Source: Dendrobium chrysotoxum
Taxonomy: Eukaryota > Streptophyta > Magnoliopsida > Asparagales > Orchidaceae
Direction of reading: 5' to 3'
Assembly (NCBI GenBank): GCA_019925795.1
Contig: CM034314.1
Coordinates: 32,853,774 to 32,917,773 of the forward strand
DNA length: 64,000 nt
Part shown: piece after piece, positions 46,737 through 56,892 of the stretch
Layout: each line of letters begins with the position of its first letter
Numbering within the stretch: position 1 is the first letter of the stretch
Position numbers and translations under genes: made by a program
The notes under the pieces: model-generated
What the model was told of the DNA's origin: nothing
The model's database searches: none
The model's input: the letters and a program-made list of their open reading frames with translations, nothing else

Positions 46737-46961
46737 CTGGTTTGCTTTTCTGATTCAGTTTTGCATTTTACTTTTCAATATAAACTGCTTGGGTGAATAT
46801 CGTTGGTTGATCTTTTCGTTATTGTTTACTTGTTTCCGCTGCTAAGTATCGAAAAGATTTTTGTAGTTATCGTGAAATTTTTAAATAACCAATTCACCCC
46901 CCCTCTTGGTTAGCCTCGGGACTAGTTCACTAGGGCTTAACATCCCTTTCGAACTTTCAAG

Positions 46962-46973
46962 TGGTATCAGAGC
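46962..46973 (+). other. S3 primer binding site (initiator Met tRNA)
   Basis: TGGTATCAGAGC, two bases after the LTR end; standard copia PBS. Confidence 0.95.
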
Positions 46974-47015
46974 GGGATTCAAAATTTCTGTTTAAAAACT
47001 TTTGAATTTGATCCA

Positions 47016-48827
47016 ATGGCTAACTGTAACAATCGTAATACTGCTGAAGGTTATTCTATAACTAGACCACCGTTGTTTGATAACATTCCATTTGATTTTT
47101 GGAAAACACGCATGTCTACTTTTCTTCAGTCTATCGATTATCGCATGTGGATGTTAGTTAAGGACGGATACGAACCACCTTTTCGAATGGTTAACAATGT
47201 GAAAACTGAATTGCCGTTTGCTGATTGGACGTTTGATGATCGTGATTTAGCACAGTTAAATGCCAATTGTTTGAACTGTTTCTTTTGTGCTTTAAAATCT
47301 GAGAACTATATGCGTGTTTCTACTTGTACAACGGGAAAAGAGATTTGGAATAGATTATGTATAACATATGAAGGTACAACTGAAGTCAAACAATCTGGGT
47401 TAAACATCTTGTTACATGATTACGAACTTTTTCGCATCAAACCTAGTGAGACTATTTTAGAAATGTACACAAGGTTCACTCAGATTGTTACCTCTTTGCA
47501 TGCCTTAGGTAGAGAACTTACCAACTACGAAAGAGTGAACAAGATTCTTAGATGTTTGCCTGCTTCTTATGATGCTAAGATTACTGCTATTACTGAATCC
47601 AAAGATTTAAACACTTACTCTATTGACAGCTTACTTGGATCACTCATTGCTTACGAGCAAGGGGTGAACCAAAGGCAACTTGATGCAGGTGAACGCAAGA
47701 AAGAGAAGACAGTGGCACTAAAGGCCAAAGATTCAGATGCTAGCACTTCCGGGTCTGATAGCGATGATGTTGCCTTAATCACAAGGCAATTCAAAAGCTT
47801 TCTAAGGAAGAAACATAAGAACCATCAGAAGTGGAACAAGGGTAAGTTCAATAAAAACTTTAAGGGTTCATCTGAATCGGTTTGTTTTGAATGCAGGAAG
47901 CCTGGACACATAAAGGCTGATTGTCCAACACTTAAAGCTCACTCAAGCAAGGAGAAGGGTGAGGAGAAACCAAAGTACAGAAAGGACAAGAAGCGGATTC
48001 AGAAGGCGTTCTGGGCAGACTCTGCATCCGACTCTTCTGAGACTGAAGCTGAAGAGGAGGAAACAAACTTGTGTCTGATGGCGGATGATCACCCTGGTCA
48101 GTCCGACCAGGAAGAGGTATGTGAGCTTACTTACGATCAGTTATTTGAAGTTTCTGAAAAGATTCATACATCGTATAGGAAGCTTAAGAAAACCCATGCT
48201 AGTTTGAAACTAGATTATCTGACTTTGCAAAAAGAGCATGAAGTGTTGATTAAGGATCATTCCACCATTGATAGCAATCACATGTCTTTACTAGATGAGT
48301 TTGATGAACTGAATAAAAAGCATTCTGATTTAATTGTTGAGCATAACTTGTTAAAAACAGCGCATGTTGAATTAGAACTTGCTTTTAAGAAAGTGAATGA
48401 TTTGGCATCTGAGTTAGAAAGTACTGAAAGTGCAAAAACGTTTGAAATTGGAAGTTTAAACAAACACATTGAGTTTTTGAAAGTAAAAATCAGTTCTTTT
48501 GAAAATAACAAAACACCGCCTACTTTTGAACAATTTTATGCACCGCCACCTTTTAAAAATTCTGTTGCAAGTTCTTCAAAGCATGTTTCATACACTACTA
48601 GGAAGAGGCACTATCACTCACGACGTTTAGTTAATCCTTTTCCTGGTGTTAGATGTTTTTCATGTGGCATGTTAGGACACATATCACACACTTGTACTGT
48701 TCACCGTAGTACACATTGGGTGTGGAGACCCAAACTGCCTGTTGCACAGCACAGCACACATGCATCGCATTCTTCTTTTCATAAGAAGGAACCCAAACCT
48801 GTTTGGGTTCCTAAGACTGACATTTGA
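47016..48827 (+). CDS. gag: S3 gag protein, intact
   Basis: 603 codons, ATG to TGA, no interruption. It forms the capsid of the cytoplasmic virus-like particle. The N-terminal part (about residues 1-215) is the capsid-like UBN2 region, with FDNIPFDFWKTRMS and LHALGREL. An acidic Ser/Asp stretch is followed by a first CCHC knuckle (CFECRKPGHIKADC, 290-303), a Lys-rich segment, and a second acidic stretch ending in NLCLMADD. A coiled coil follows (about 384-490). A second CCHC knuckle, CFSCGMLGHISHTC, is at 547-560, and the C-terminus is VWVPKTDI. Two knuckles flanking a coiled coil are a Sirevirus-like feature. The start lies 42 bases after the PBS. The stop does not read through to pol (see findings). 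Confidence 0.95.
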   Translation: MANCNNRNTAEGYSITRPPLFDNIPFDFWKTRMSTFLQSIDYRMWMLVKDGYEPPFRMVNNVKTELPFADWTFDDRDLAQLNANCLNCFFCALKSENYMRVSTCTTGKEIWNRLCITYEGTTEVKQSGLNILLHDYELFRIKPSETILEMYTRFTQIVTSLHALGRELTNYERVNKILRCLPASYDAKITAITESKDLNTYSIDSLLGSLIAYEQGVNQRQLDAGERKKEKTVALKAKDSDASTSGSDSDDVALITRQFKSFLRKKHKNHQKWNKGKFNKNFKGSSESVCFECRKPGHIKADCPTLKAHSSKEKGEEKPKYRKDKKRIQKAFWADSASDSSETEAEEEETNLCLMADDHPGQSDQEEVCELTYDQLFEVSEKIHTSYRKLKKTHASLKLDYLTLQKEHEVLIKDHSTIDSNHMSLLDEFDELNKKHSDLIVEHNLLKTAHVELELAFKKVNDLASELESTESAKTFEIGSLNKHIEFLKVKISSFENNKTPPTFEQFYAPPPFKNSVASSSKHVSYTTRKRHYHSRRLVNPFPGVRCFSCGMLGHISHTCTVHRSTHWVWRPKLPVAQHSTHASHSSFHKKEPKPVWVPKTDI

Positions 48828-48838
48828 TGATTTTGTAG

Positions 48839-50806
48839 GTGTGCTCTCACACAAGACCTCGTGAGAGCATGTGGTACCTGGACAGCGGATGTTCTAGACA
48901 TATGACTGGAGATGCAAATCAGTTCATTTCGCTGGAGGCCAGAGCTGGAGGCAAGGTTACACTTGGAGATAACACCACTAGGAAGGTGGTAGGCACAGGT
49001 ATGATTGGTGATTCAAAGAATTTTGTGATTGATAATGTTTTGCTTGTAGATGGACTGAAACACAACCTGCTGAGCATCAGTCAACTCTGCGACAAGGGAT
49101 ACAGCATCAAATTCCTGCCCACTGGCTGTATTTTAAGCTTAAATGATGAAGTTGTTTTGCAGGGGCAAAGGATCAACAACGTCTACAAGCTGGATGTAAG
49201 TAGCATTAAATCTGATAATTCAATTTGCTTAAAAACTGCTGCTGATGAGTCTTGGTTATGGCATAGGAGATTGTGTCATGCCAGTATGAAAACCCTTAGG
49301 AGAGTCACCCAAAAGGACTTAGTTAGAGGTGTGCCCAAGCTTAAGTTCACTAAGGATCACCTGTGTGATGCCTGTCAGTTGGGGAAGCAAGTCCAGTCCT
49401 CTTTTCACTCTGTTAAGGACATTAGCACCTCTAGACCTTTAGAAGTTCTTCACATGGACCTCTTTGGACCCATTAGCACTGCCAGCTTAGGGGGGAGAGT
49501 CTATGGTTTTGTGATTGTTGATGATTATTCAAGGTTCACTTGGGTTAAGTTTTTGTCACACAAATCTGAGTCATTTGATGAGTTTAGATCTTTCTCTACT
49601 TGGATTCAGAAGAAGTTAGGATGTGAGATTATTACCATCCATAGTGATCACGGAGGGGAGTTTGAAAATGAAAGATTTGGAAGTTTTTGTGAGAATCATG
49701 GGATTAGTCACAATTTTTCAGCTCCTAGGACCCCTCAGCAGAACGGGGTAGCTGAAAGGAAGAACAGGACCTTAGTGGAAGCCGCTAGAGCCATGCTTGC
49801 TGAGTATTCACTTCCAAAATACTTTTGGGCTGAAGCGGTGAACACTGCCTGTTATGTGCTGAATAGGGTAAATGTGAGAGTCAAGCTGAACAAGACACCT
49901 TATGAGATCATTAAGGGTAGAACTCCAAATCTGTCCCACCTCCATGTCTTTGGCTGTAAGGTTTTCATTCTAAACAACGGGAAGTCACCCTTAGGAAAAT
50001 TTGACCCCAAATCTGATGAAGGAGTGTTCTTAGGATATTCAAGTGTGGGGAAATCCTTTAGGGTGTTCAATAGGAGGACTTTGGTGGTGGAAGAAACAAC
50101 CCATGTAGTGTTTGATGAATCTGATCCTAAGGAGTCTAGATCTGAAGTAGAAGATGAAGAGATTGTTGAGGTTACCCAAGGAGTTGGAAATACAAATTTG
50201 GAGGAAAGGGTAGAACCTCAAACCACTTTGCCTAGAGATTGGAGATATTCTTCGAGTCATCCTAAAGAACTGATTTTAGGAGACCCTTCTGAAGGTGTTA
50301 GGACTAGGCATGGACTTAGGAAGGAAGTAAACCATTCTGCCTTTATCTCAATGACTGAACCCACCAACATCAATCAAGCCTTGTCGGATGAGTTTTGGAT
50401 TTTAGCTATGCAGGAAGAATTGAATCAATTTGTAAGGAATGATGTTTGGGAGTTAGTAGAAAGACCTAGAAACCAAAGTATTGTGGGAACCAAGTGGGTC
50501 TTTAAGAATAAGATGAATGATTCTGGTGTGGTGGTGAGAAATAAGGCAAGATTGGTGGCTAAGGGGTATAATCAGATAGAAGGGATAGATTTTGAGGAAA
50601 CTTTTGCCCCTGTAGCTAGATTGGAAGCCATTAGAGTGCTACTAGCCTTTGCCTGTTATAAGGGATTTAAGCTGTTTCAAATGGATGTCAAGAGTGCCTT
50701 TTTAAATGGGGTAATTAAAGAAGATGTTTTTGTAGAACAACCCCCAGGTTTTGAGAGTTCCCAATATCCAAGTCATATTGAAACAGGCACCAAGAGCTTG
50801 GTATGA
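48839..50806 (+). CDS. pol: S3 pol, protease to RT, truncated by frameshift
   Basis: 655 codons open from 48839, directly after a TAG at 48836-48838; the first ATG is at 48869. Protease DSG at residues 15-17 (WYLDSGCSRHMTG). GAG-pre-integrase HHCC finger at H142, H147, C176, C179. Integrase DDE at D207 (LHMDLFGP), D270 (IHSDHGGEF) and E306, with the usual 35-residue gap. RT begins about 550 (TKWVFKNK), with catalytic D616 in FQMDVKSAFLNG. After residue 645 the frame is wrong: a 29-bp deletion after 50779 removes the KKALYGLK region, and translation ends at a premature stop. All catalytic residues before that are present. Confidence 0.93.
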   Translation: MCSHTRPRESMWYLDSGCSRHMTGDANQFISLEARAGGKVTLGDNTTRKVVGTGMIGDSKNFVIDNVLLVDGLKHNLLSISQLCDKGYSIKFLPTGCILSLNDEVVLQGQRINNVYKLDVSSIKSDNSICLKTAADESWLWHRRLCHASMKTLRRVTQKDLVRGVPKLKFTKDHLCDACQLGKQVQSSFHSVKDISTSRPLEVLHMDLFGPISTASLGGRVYGFVIVDDYSRFTWVKFLSHKSESFDEFRSFSTWIQKKLGCEIITIHSDHGGEFENERFGSFCENHGISHNFSAPRTPQQNGVAERKNRTLVEAARAMLAEYSLPKYFWAEAVNTACYVLNRVNVRVKLNKTPYEIIKGRTPNLSHLHVFGCKVFILNNGKSPLGKFDPKSDEGVFLGYSSVGKSFRVFNRRTLVVEETTHVVFDESDPKESRSEVEDEEIVEVTQGVGNTNLEERVEPQTTLPRDWRYSSSHPKELILGDPSEGVRTRHGLRKEVNHSAFISMTEPTNINQALSDEFWILAMQEELNQFVRNDVWELVERPRNQSIVGTKWVFKNKMNDSGVVVRNKARLVAKGYNQIEGIDFEETFAPVARLEAIRVLLAFACYKGFKLFQMDVKSAFLNGVIKEDVFVEQPPGFESSQYPSHIETGTKSLV

Positions 50807-51860
50807 TAGGCTTAGCACATTCCTGTTAGAAAGAGAGTTTGTTAAGGGGAGCGTAGACACCACCCTTTTTCTGAGGAGATTAGGAGATGACTTACTCATT
50901 GTCCAGATCTATGTTGATGATATAATTTTTGGATCTTCTGATAAATACTTATGTGAAGAGTTTTCTAAAACAATGAGTAAAGAGTTTGAGATGAGTATGA
51001 TGGGAGAATTGTCCTACTTTTTGGGGTTTAGCATAAGGCAAATGGAAGATGGAACTTTTCTCAATCAATCAAAATATACTAAGGACATTTTGAAGAAATA
51101 TGAAATGGACAAAGCCAAGCCAATCAATACTCCCATGCCCTCCTCAGTTCAGTTAGATAAGGATTCAAATGGAAAATCTGTTGATCAGAAGAAGTATAGA
51201 GGGATAATAGGTTCACTGCTTTACCTGACTGCTAGCCGACCCGATATCATGTTTAGTGTCTGTCTTTGTGCTAGGTTTCAGGCTGATCCTAAAGAGTCCC
51301 ACCTGACTGCTGTTAAGAGAATTCTTAGATATCTTTTAGGGACCCCAAACCTAGGAATTTGGTACCCTAGGCACAGCACCTCTTTTGAGATCATTGGATA
51401 TTCTGACTCTGACTTTGCGGGGTGTAGGGTGGATAGGAAGAGTACCTCTGGGACTTGTCAATTCATAGGACAGTCGTTAGTCTCCTGGTCCAGTAGAAAA
51501 CAGAACTCCGTTGCACTTTCCACTGCTGAAGCTGAGTACATTGCCTTAGGAAGTTGTGTGGCCCAAGTTCTTTGGTTGAAGCAGCAAGTCTTGGATTTAG
51601 GAGTACCTGTTGGCACAATTTCTGTTCTGTGTGATAATACTAGTGCCATCTGTATCTCTAAGAATCCAATCCAACATTCTAGGACCAAACACATTGACAT
51701 TAGGCATCACTTCATTAGGGACCATGTTACAAAAGGGGACATTGAGCTACATCATGTAGCAACTGAAAATCAGCTGGCTGACATATTCACTAAACCACTG
51801 GCCTTTGACTCATTCAGCATTTTGAGAACCAGATTAGGAGTGATTGATATAAATGCTTGA
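50780..51860 (+). pseudogene. pol: S3 pol, distal RT and RNase H (out of frame)
   Basis: Continuation of pol in the shifted frame. RT active site IYVDDIIF lies at about 50907-50930 (Tyr codon 50910). Then SYFLGFSI and the RT thumb, RNase H motifs YSDSDFAGC, STAEAEYIA and CDNTSAIC, and the copia C-terminal FTKPLAF with a TGA at 51858-51860. No further stop inside. With the upstream 29-bp deletion this part cannot be made in frame, so RT and RNase H must come from another copy if S3 RNA moves. Confidence 0.93.
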
Positions 51861-53326
51861 TTCTGATGACGGCTGATTTATGATTATTATGATTGGTATT
51901 CTGATTTCTGCTAGTTAGTTTTTTGTATTCTGTTTTCTGATTTATGTTTGTTAGTTTTTGTATTGTGATTTCTGATTCCTGTTAGTTAGTTTTTGCCTTG
52001 ATTATTTTATTTTCAGTTGATTTTATTTCTTCTGCTAATTTCTGTTTTAGCCTTATTGTTAGTTTGATTTGAGTATTTACTTTGCTATGATTTTCTACCT
52101 GTTTTTTTTATGTTTTTCAAAATCTGATCACCGCTCACTATTTCTGATAATCTGAATTTCTGACTGGGAGTTTTTACCTTGTTTTGATTTGGAAGCTGGT
52201 AAGCAGTGATTGATTCCACTGAACCTGTTAAAGGGAAGAAACATTGATGATTGCTTCTCTTCCTCTAACTCCTTTACTGGTGTATGGTTTCTTTTGGATA
52301 AAAATCTTCTTCAAAATTAAAATGTTAGTTTTTTGAAATAGAGATTATTTTATCTTCCTACAGTAATCTGCCTCATATCAATAGTGTTTTTCAAAGTCTT
52401 GAGTCATTAGTTTGATTTTCTAAAACCAAGTGATTGCATTTATCATATGATGTGTGGTTTTTTGTTTTGTGAATCATTCTTCCCTACTGTGGAGAGTCAT
52501 CTCCTATGTCTGGAAGATGGATTCACAGCTGAGACTCTTTAATGATTATGAAAAGGAGAAAGCTTACAAAAGATGCGCAGTGCGCCAACCAAATTGAAAA
52601 AGAGGCATAAAATGAGCCCAAAACTGAAAAGATGCGAAAATGCCAAATACACAAAGTGTATCAAAAAATCAAAAGATGCGCAGTGCGCCAAATAAATTGA
52701 AAAAAAAAAAGAGGCACAAAATGAGCCCAACCTAAGCTTTCTTCTCTTTCAGATCTTTAAATGTCTTAGAAAAAAACTCGTGTGTCACTTAATACGTTCA
52801 AAAAGCTTGAGTTTGAAAATCTTGATTTCTGATTTTTTACTTTGTAACACTATTATATCAGATATTTTTCTGGAACGAGGCTTGAAAGGATCTCTTTTCA
52901 AATCTAATGTCTTTTCTTCTGAATCGGATTTTTGTTTTGAAAGAGGCTTACATCGATAAGGTGCCCGGGGTCAGAGTTACGAAAGTTGATTGTTTCCAAC
53001 CTTTTTGGATTTCAGCGCTGTCAATCGTCCTCTCATTGGTTTTTGAATTTAAAATCAAGGAAAAATTCTGATTTTCCTGTTTTGTTGTTGTTCTGTGTAT
53101 GTTTTATTTTATATTTTATTTCCGTGTTATGTTTTTCCCTCCTCCTTTTTGTGATGTCAAAAGGGGGAGTCAGTTGTAGTCGTGTCTGTTTCTATTTTCT
53201 GAGTCATGTTTTCTGTATTGTTGAAAATTTAAAAAATGTGTGTTTTGTTTGATTTCTTAGTTTCATTTTATTTTCATCTTAGTTTCATTTTATTTTCAGA
53301 CTACTTTACAAATGTTTGCCATCATC
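51861..53326 (+). other. S3 post-pol noncoding region (ORF3 lost)
   Basis: T-rich spacer homologous to S2 22951-24140 and 25970-26190. The intervening S2 part, with the dyad array and ORF3, has no counterpart; the joint lies about 53080-53130. A degenerate tandem block AAAGATGCGCAGTGCGCC / GAGGCACAAAATGAGCCC is at 52560-52730. An upstream polypurine tract is at 53159-53170. Confidence 0.8.
53159..53170 (+). other. Second (upstream) polypurine tract of S3
   Basis: AAAAGGGGGAGT, about 170 bp before the 3' LTR, matching S2 26009-26020. Confidence 0.7.
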
Positions 53327-53340
53327 AAAAAGGGGGAGAT
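53327..53340 (+). other. S3 terminal polypurine tract
   Basis: AAAAAGGGGGAGAT directly before the 3' LTR. Confidence 0.93.
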
Positions 53341-55036
53341 TGTTGCAAATCTGGTTTTGATGATGACAAACATGTTTCCAGTGTGTTTTTCTTGGCTAAT
53401 CAGTTTCAGGCACAAAAGACCGCAAGCTACTCAAGCCAACTCAAGATCGGGTCCAAGTGTGTCAAATGTAGGATTTTTTCTTTTATTGAGTCAATTGTAA
53501 TGTAACTGATTCCCTAGCTAAGTAACCTTGCACACACACACTCAGGGAGAGAGATTGAGTGAATTAGAGTTTCTGTTAAAATTTTGTTCAGATCGTCCTG
53601 GACGATAGTATCATCGTCCTGGACGATCCAGTTAAAACAGAAACCCTAATTAGGGCGACTAAGTTAAGAAGGACTGATTGAGCCGATCGTCCTGGACGAT
53701 ATATGGATCGTACGGGACGATATGCCCAAATCAGAAATTCTCAGCCGCCAGATTAAGTTAGGCAAGTTTTATTTTAAGTATTTTGGTCTGATCATCCCGG
53801 ACGATACGTGTATCGTCCTGGACGATTTACTACAATCATGCCTAAATTAGTCTGGTAATTAAGGAAAGCAATTAATGTTTAATTGATACGATCACATCGT
53901 CCTGGACGATCGCAGGATCGTCCCGGACGATCGTGATCGTCTTGTGCATTTCAGCTGTACGTCCAGAACTATGTACAGGACGATTTGGGGCCTTTTTGAA
54001 CTAATCGTACCGGACGATTACCCTATCGTACGGGACGATCAAGTCATTTTTTGGTCGTCCAGCACAGATTTCTCTGGACGACCCGAACTGTCTTCTGGAC
54101 GATTTCCTTCAATTTGAACTAATCGTCCCGGACGATCGCAGGATCGTACGGGACGATATGAACAACTTTTTCTACTGATCGTCCAGAAGAGCCAGATCGT
54201 CCAGGCTGAAACAGCTGAATTTGAACTGATCGTACAGGACGATCTACCGATCGTCCTGGACGATCCTGGCCGACAAGTTGAGATTTAGGGCAAGTTTTAA
54301 GCCCTCCTTTAAAAGAACTTTTTCCTAGATTTGGAAAAATCTTTTGCTGCCTTCCTTCCCTGAGAAATCCTAGAGAGAGAGAGAGTTGGGAGAGAGAGAA
54401 GAGATCTTGTGAGGGGGAGTTAGTGAGGGATTCACTAAGGTTGCTCCAAGCACGGATCAGAGTCGTCTTCTCCGCTCGTCGTCTGTCGTCTAGTCGGTGT
54501 TCTTCGTGGGAGGATCGTTCGCAAGAAGATCCGGGTTCTCTGCCCGCTTCAGGAGGAAGCGAAAGGAGTTCGTGGGTTCTCTGCCCGCTTCAGGAGGAAG
54601 CGAAAGGAGTTCGTGGGTTCTCTGCCCGCTTCAGGAGGAAGCGAAAGGAGGTCGGGTTCTCTGCCTCACCGTGTGGTGAAAAGGAGGTGTTTTGTACAGG
54701 CTTCTCCGCCTTGCTGTGGGAGCAAAAGGAGAGTCACTTTCGTTTAGTGCAATACCCAGAGGGGAGGCTCCGGGGAGTGGACGTAGGTCAAGTTGACCGA
54801 ACCACTATAAAATCTGGTTTGCTTTTCTGATTCAGTTTTGCATTTTACTTTTCAATATAAACTGCTTGGGTGAATATCGTTGGTTGATCTTTTCGTTATT
54901 GTTTACTTGTTTCCGCTGCTAAGTATCGAAAAGATTTTTGTAGTTATCGTGAAATTTTTAAATAACCAATTCACCCCCCCTCTTGGTTGGCCTCGGGACT
55001 AGTTCACTAGGGCTTAACATCCCTTTCGAACTTTCA
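53341..55036 (+). repeat. S3 3' LTR (1696 bp)
   Basis: Same layout as the 5' LTR, shifted by 8077 bp: dyad array 53592-54264, TATA candidate 54308, tandem repeats 54533-54667. Of the six differences from the 5' LTR, one hits a dyad (ATCGTCC to ATCATCC at the third pair). Confidence 0.97.
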
Positions 55037-55041
55037 ACCAC

Positions 55042-55640
55042 CATCTTATAGAATTTTCCCTTAAGTTTGAGGGGGACTTTTCTATCACACAACAAGCCTA
55101 ATGAATTCCTTCACTTTAACCATCCAACTTGATTTTTGTTGATAATATCCCCATCTAATTCACCTTTACTCTGAACAAGTGATCTAATATATCTAAAATG
55201 TGTACTCATATTAACAAATTGAACGCTTAAAGTCACAATCCCCTCACTAAGTGTATTACTGCTAAAATTGCACTCCATATATTCATGTTTTTTATTAACT
55301 CAAGCAAAACCTTTACACTCTAATGTTGACATCCATAATTTAAGTTTACTTCAACTCCCTCTCTAGTCTTATCAACAAGAATAATATAATAAGCAAAAAA
55401 AAACCAGGGTATAAACTCTTGCAAATGTCTACTAAGAACATTCATGGCTAAAGCAAAATGATATGGGCTTAAGGCTTTCTCAAAATAAACCATTAGATTC
55501 AAAGGTTGATTCATAATTCAGGTTTACCCTTAACTCCCCCTCTAGACTTATTAACAATAAGAATATCAATAGAAAAAAAGGTAACAAACATCCTCTTACA
55601 AATGTCTACTGAGAACAACTATGACTAAAGCAAAAATAAG
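55042..55640 (-). pseudogene. LINE-type reverse transcriptase fragment, upstream part
   Basis: Minus strand, read in pieces: ILVDKTREGVEVNL (55355-55395), HEYMECNFSSNTLSEGIV (55240-55290), HFRYIRSLVQSKGE (55170-55210), and LLCDRKVPLKLKGKFYK next to the S3 boundary. These match plant LINE-like RT (DET R.GVN.KLE, EYM.C.FS, LKLKGKFY). A partial tandem duplication places 55508-55630 beside 55329-55455. It continues across S3 into 44950-45258, which confirms the S3 insertion point. Stops throughout. Confidence 0.83.
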
Positions 55641-56124
55641 GAGATGCATGGAGGAGATCACTTTCAGGGTCATTCAATGGGCGAAGTAAGGGCATCGGGG
55701 GTGAGGAGCTGGCGGCGTTCAGCAACCGGAGTCCTATTGATGTCAAAATGGATGCACTTTGACGAGGGCAAGGGTGAGGTTGCCAGGGTTTGTATGAAAA
55801 TGAATAACACAATGAAATAAAGAGAAGGGCTGGGGATTGCCAATTTTAGGGCCATTTCTGGCAGTTTTTTGGTGGTTTAAACCACCAAAAAAAACTTACT
55901 TAAAATTGGTGGATAAATTGTTGGTAAAAGTCACCGCCTAAGGAGACTACCACTGGTATTTTTGGTGATCATTTGACTACCAGAATTTTCAATAGTTTAG
56001 TATTCAATACTGACAGTACGGCTAGTTAATAGTGGCGATCAAACCACTGGTTTTATCACCAGTAATTCTGGCAGTCATTTCACTGCCAGAAATAGCATTG
56101 GTATACATCAAATTTCTTGTAGTG
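55641..56124 (-). other. CACTA 5' subterminal region and terminus
   Basis: A GC-richer patch (55640-55800) is followed by short inverted words (GGTGGTTTAAACCACC, CTGGCAG/CTGCCAG, ACCAGTAATTCTGGCAG) and the terminal CACTACAAGAAATTTG on the minus strand. Typical CACTA subterminal architecture upstream of TNP2. Confidence 0.75.
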
Positions 56125-56149
56125 AATCCAAACTTCTAAAGCTTAGAAT

Positions 56150-56712
56150 TATTTTTTTCAACCTGTCTCTTTCCTAGAAAAAATATTAGTGAGGTGATCA
56201 AGGACTGGGCGATGTAGGAAAGCTTGTTTAGTCTTCTTTGACTTACATTATCGGGGGTACTACTTCTGTGGGCTTGGGGTATCCTTTTCTTATCTATTCT
56301 TTGTGTGTCAATGCTAGGGTAAGGGGAGATCAGAAGGAAGAATAACTTTATCCTATTTCTGCCCTTACAAAAAAAATTTGAGAGCTTTAAAAAATGAGGA
56401 GGAGGTTATGATGGACCCAGTGAGCCAAGGGCATCAGGTAGGTCAAACAATACTAAAATTTCTAGGACTCCTATGCCTTTGGGAGAATAGGTGGCTAACT
56501 TGAGAAGCCAAATAGATGGGGTGTTAGAATTCTGTGATGACTAGAAAGAGTGGCAGGATGGGATGAAGATGAGGATTTCTCACTATATGGATCATCAAGA
56601 AACCAACTATAAATATACTTTTGATTTCAATAATGCTTTCATTAGTTTGTTTAGGAGTAGTCCATTTGTTGAGCAATTTGATCATATGCACCCCTTTGGC
56701 TCTTATTTATGA
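56150..56712 (+). pseudogene. A1 ORF2, C-terminal half
   Basis: Reads IIGGTTSVGLGYPFLIYSLCVNARV (about 56250-56325, given in part), then QIDGVLEFCD (56505-56540), ISHYMDHQETNYKYTFDF (56577-56630) and a stop near 56710. A homologous segment (GGSKVSLGLVNLIYDLC) is in the minus-strand copy A2. It completes the ORF whose N-terminal half is at 32233-32655, cut by the CACTA. Frameshifts and stops present. Confidence 0.6.
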
Positions 56713-56817
56713 TCCTTTTTTTTGGCACCCACTAGTTAGAGATCTTGATGAGGATGATGCTGAAGAGGACCATGATTTTGATTGATTTTGATGATTATTA
56801 TTTTCTTGGCAGGCTTT

Positions 56818-56818
<1 letters not shown>

Positions 56819-56892
<74 letters not shown>

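Larger units (their letters stand above)
45264..46959 (+). repeat. S3 5' LTR (1696 bp)
   Basis: TGTTGCAAATCTGG...GAACTTTCA. Order inside: leader block, CA repeat, dyad array 45515-46187, TATA candidate 46231, GA-rich stretch, roughly 41-bp tandem repeats, GGTCAAGTTGACC with TATAAAAT, poly-C, end. Confidence 0.97.
45264..55036 (+). mobile_element. S3: young Sirevirus-like copia element
   Basis: Identical-length LTRs (1696 bp each) with TG...CA ends, a perfect ACCAC target duplication (45259-45263 and 55037-55041), perfect PBS and PPT, intact gag, and pol with one frameshifting deletion. By eye the LTRs differ at six sites, all transitions. It inserted into the LINE fragment within the CACTA, whose reading resumes on the other side. 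It lacks the ORF3 and internal dyad array present in S2. Confidence 0.97.
32670..56124 (-). mobile_element. CACTA (En/Spm) transposon, multiply interrupted
   Basis: The right terminus 56109-56124 reads CACTACAAGAAATTTG on the minus strand, the classical CACTA end, followed by AAT (56125-56127). A candidate left end, CACAATTATCG, starts at 32670 preceded by AAT (32667-32669), a matching 3-bp TSD but an imperfect terminus. Genes inside (Transposase_24-type and TNP2) are on the minus strand. About 8 kb is CACTA-derived; the rest is element X and S3. The right end is firm, the left end tentative. Confidence 0.75.

Noticed and set aside
46346..46753. A 135-codon open frame within the LTR, identical at 54423-54830
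   Set aside because: It runs through the 41-bp tandem repeats and the W-box/TATA region, has repeat-driven composition, and is broken in S2, S1 and S1b. Treated as incidental.
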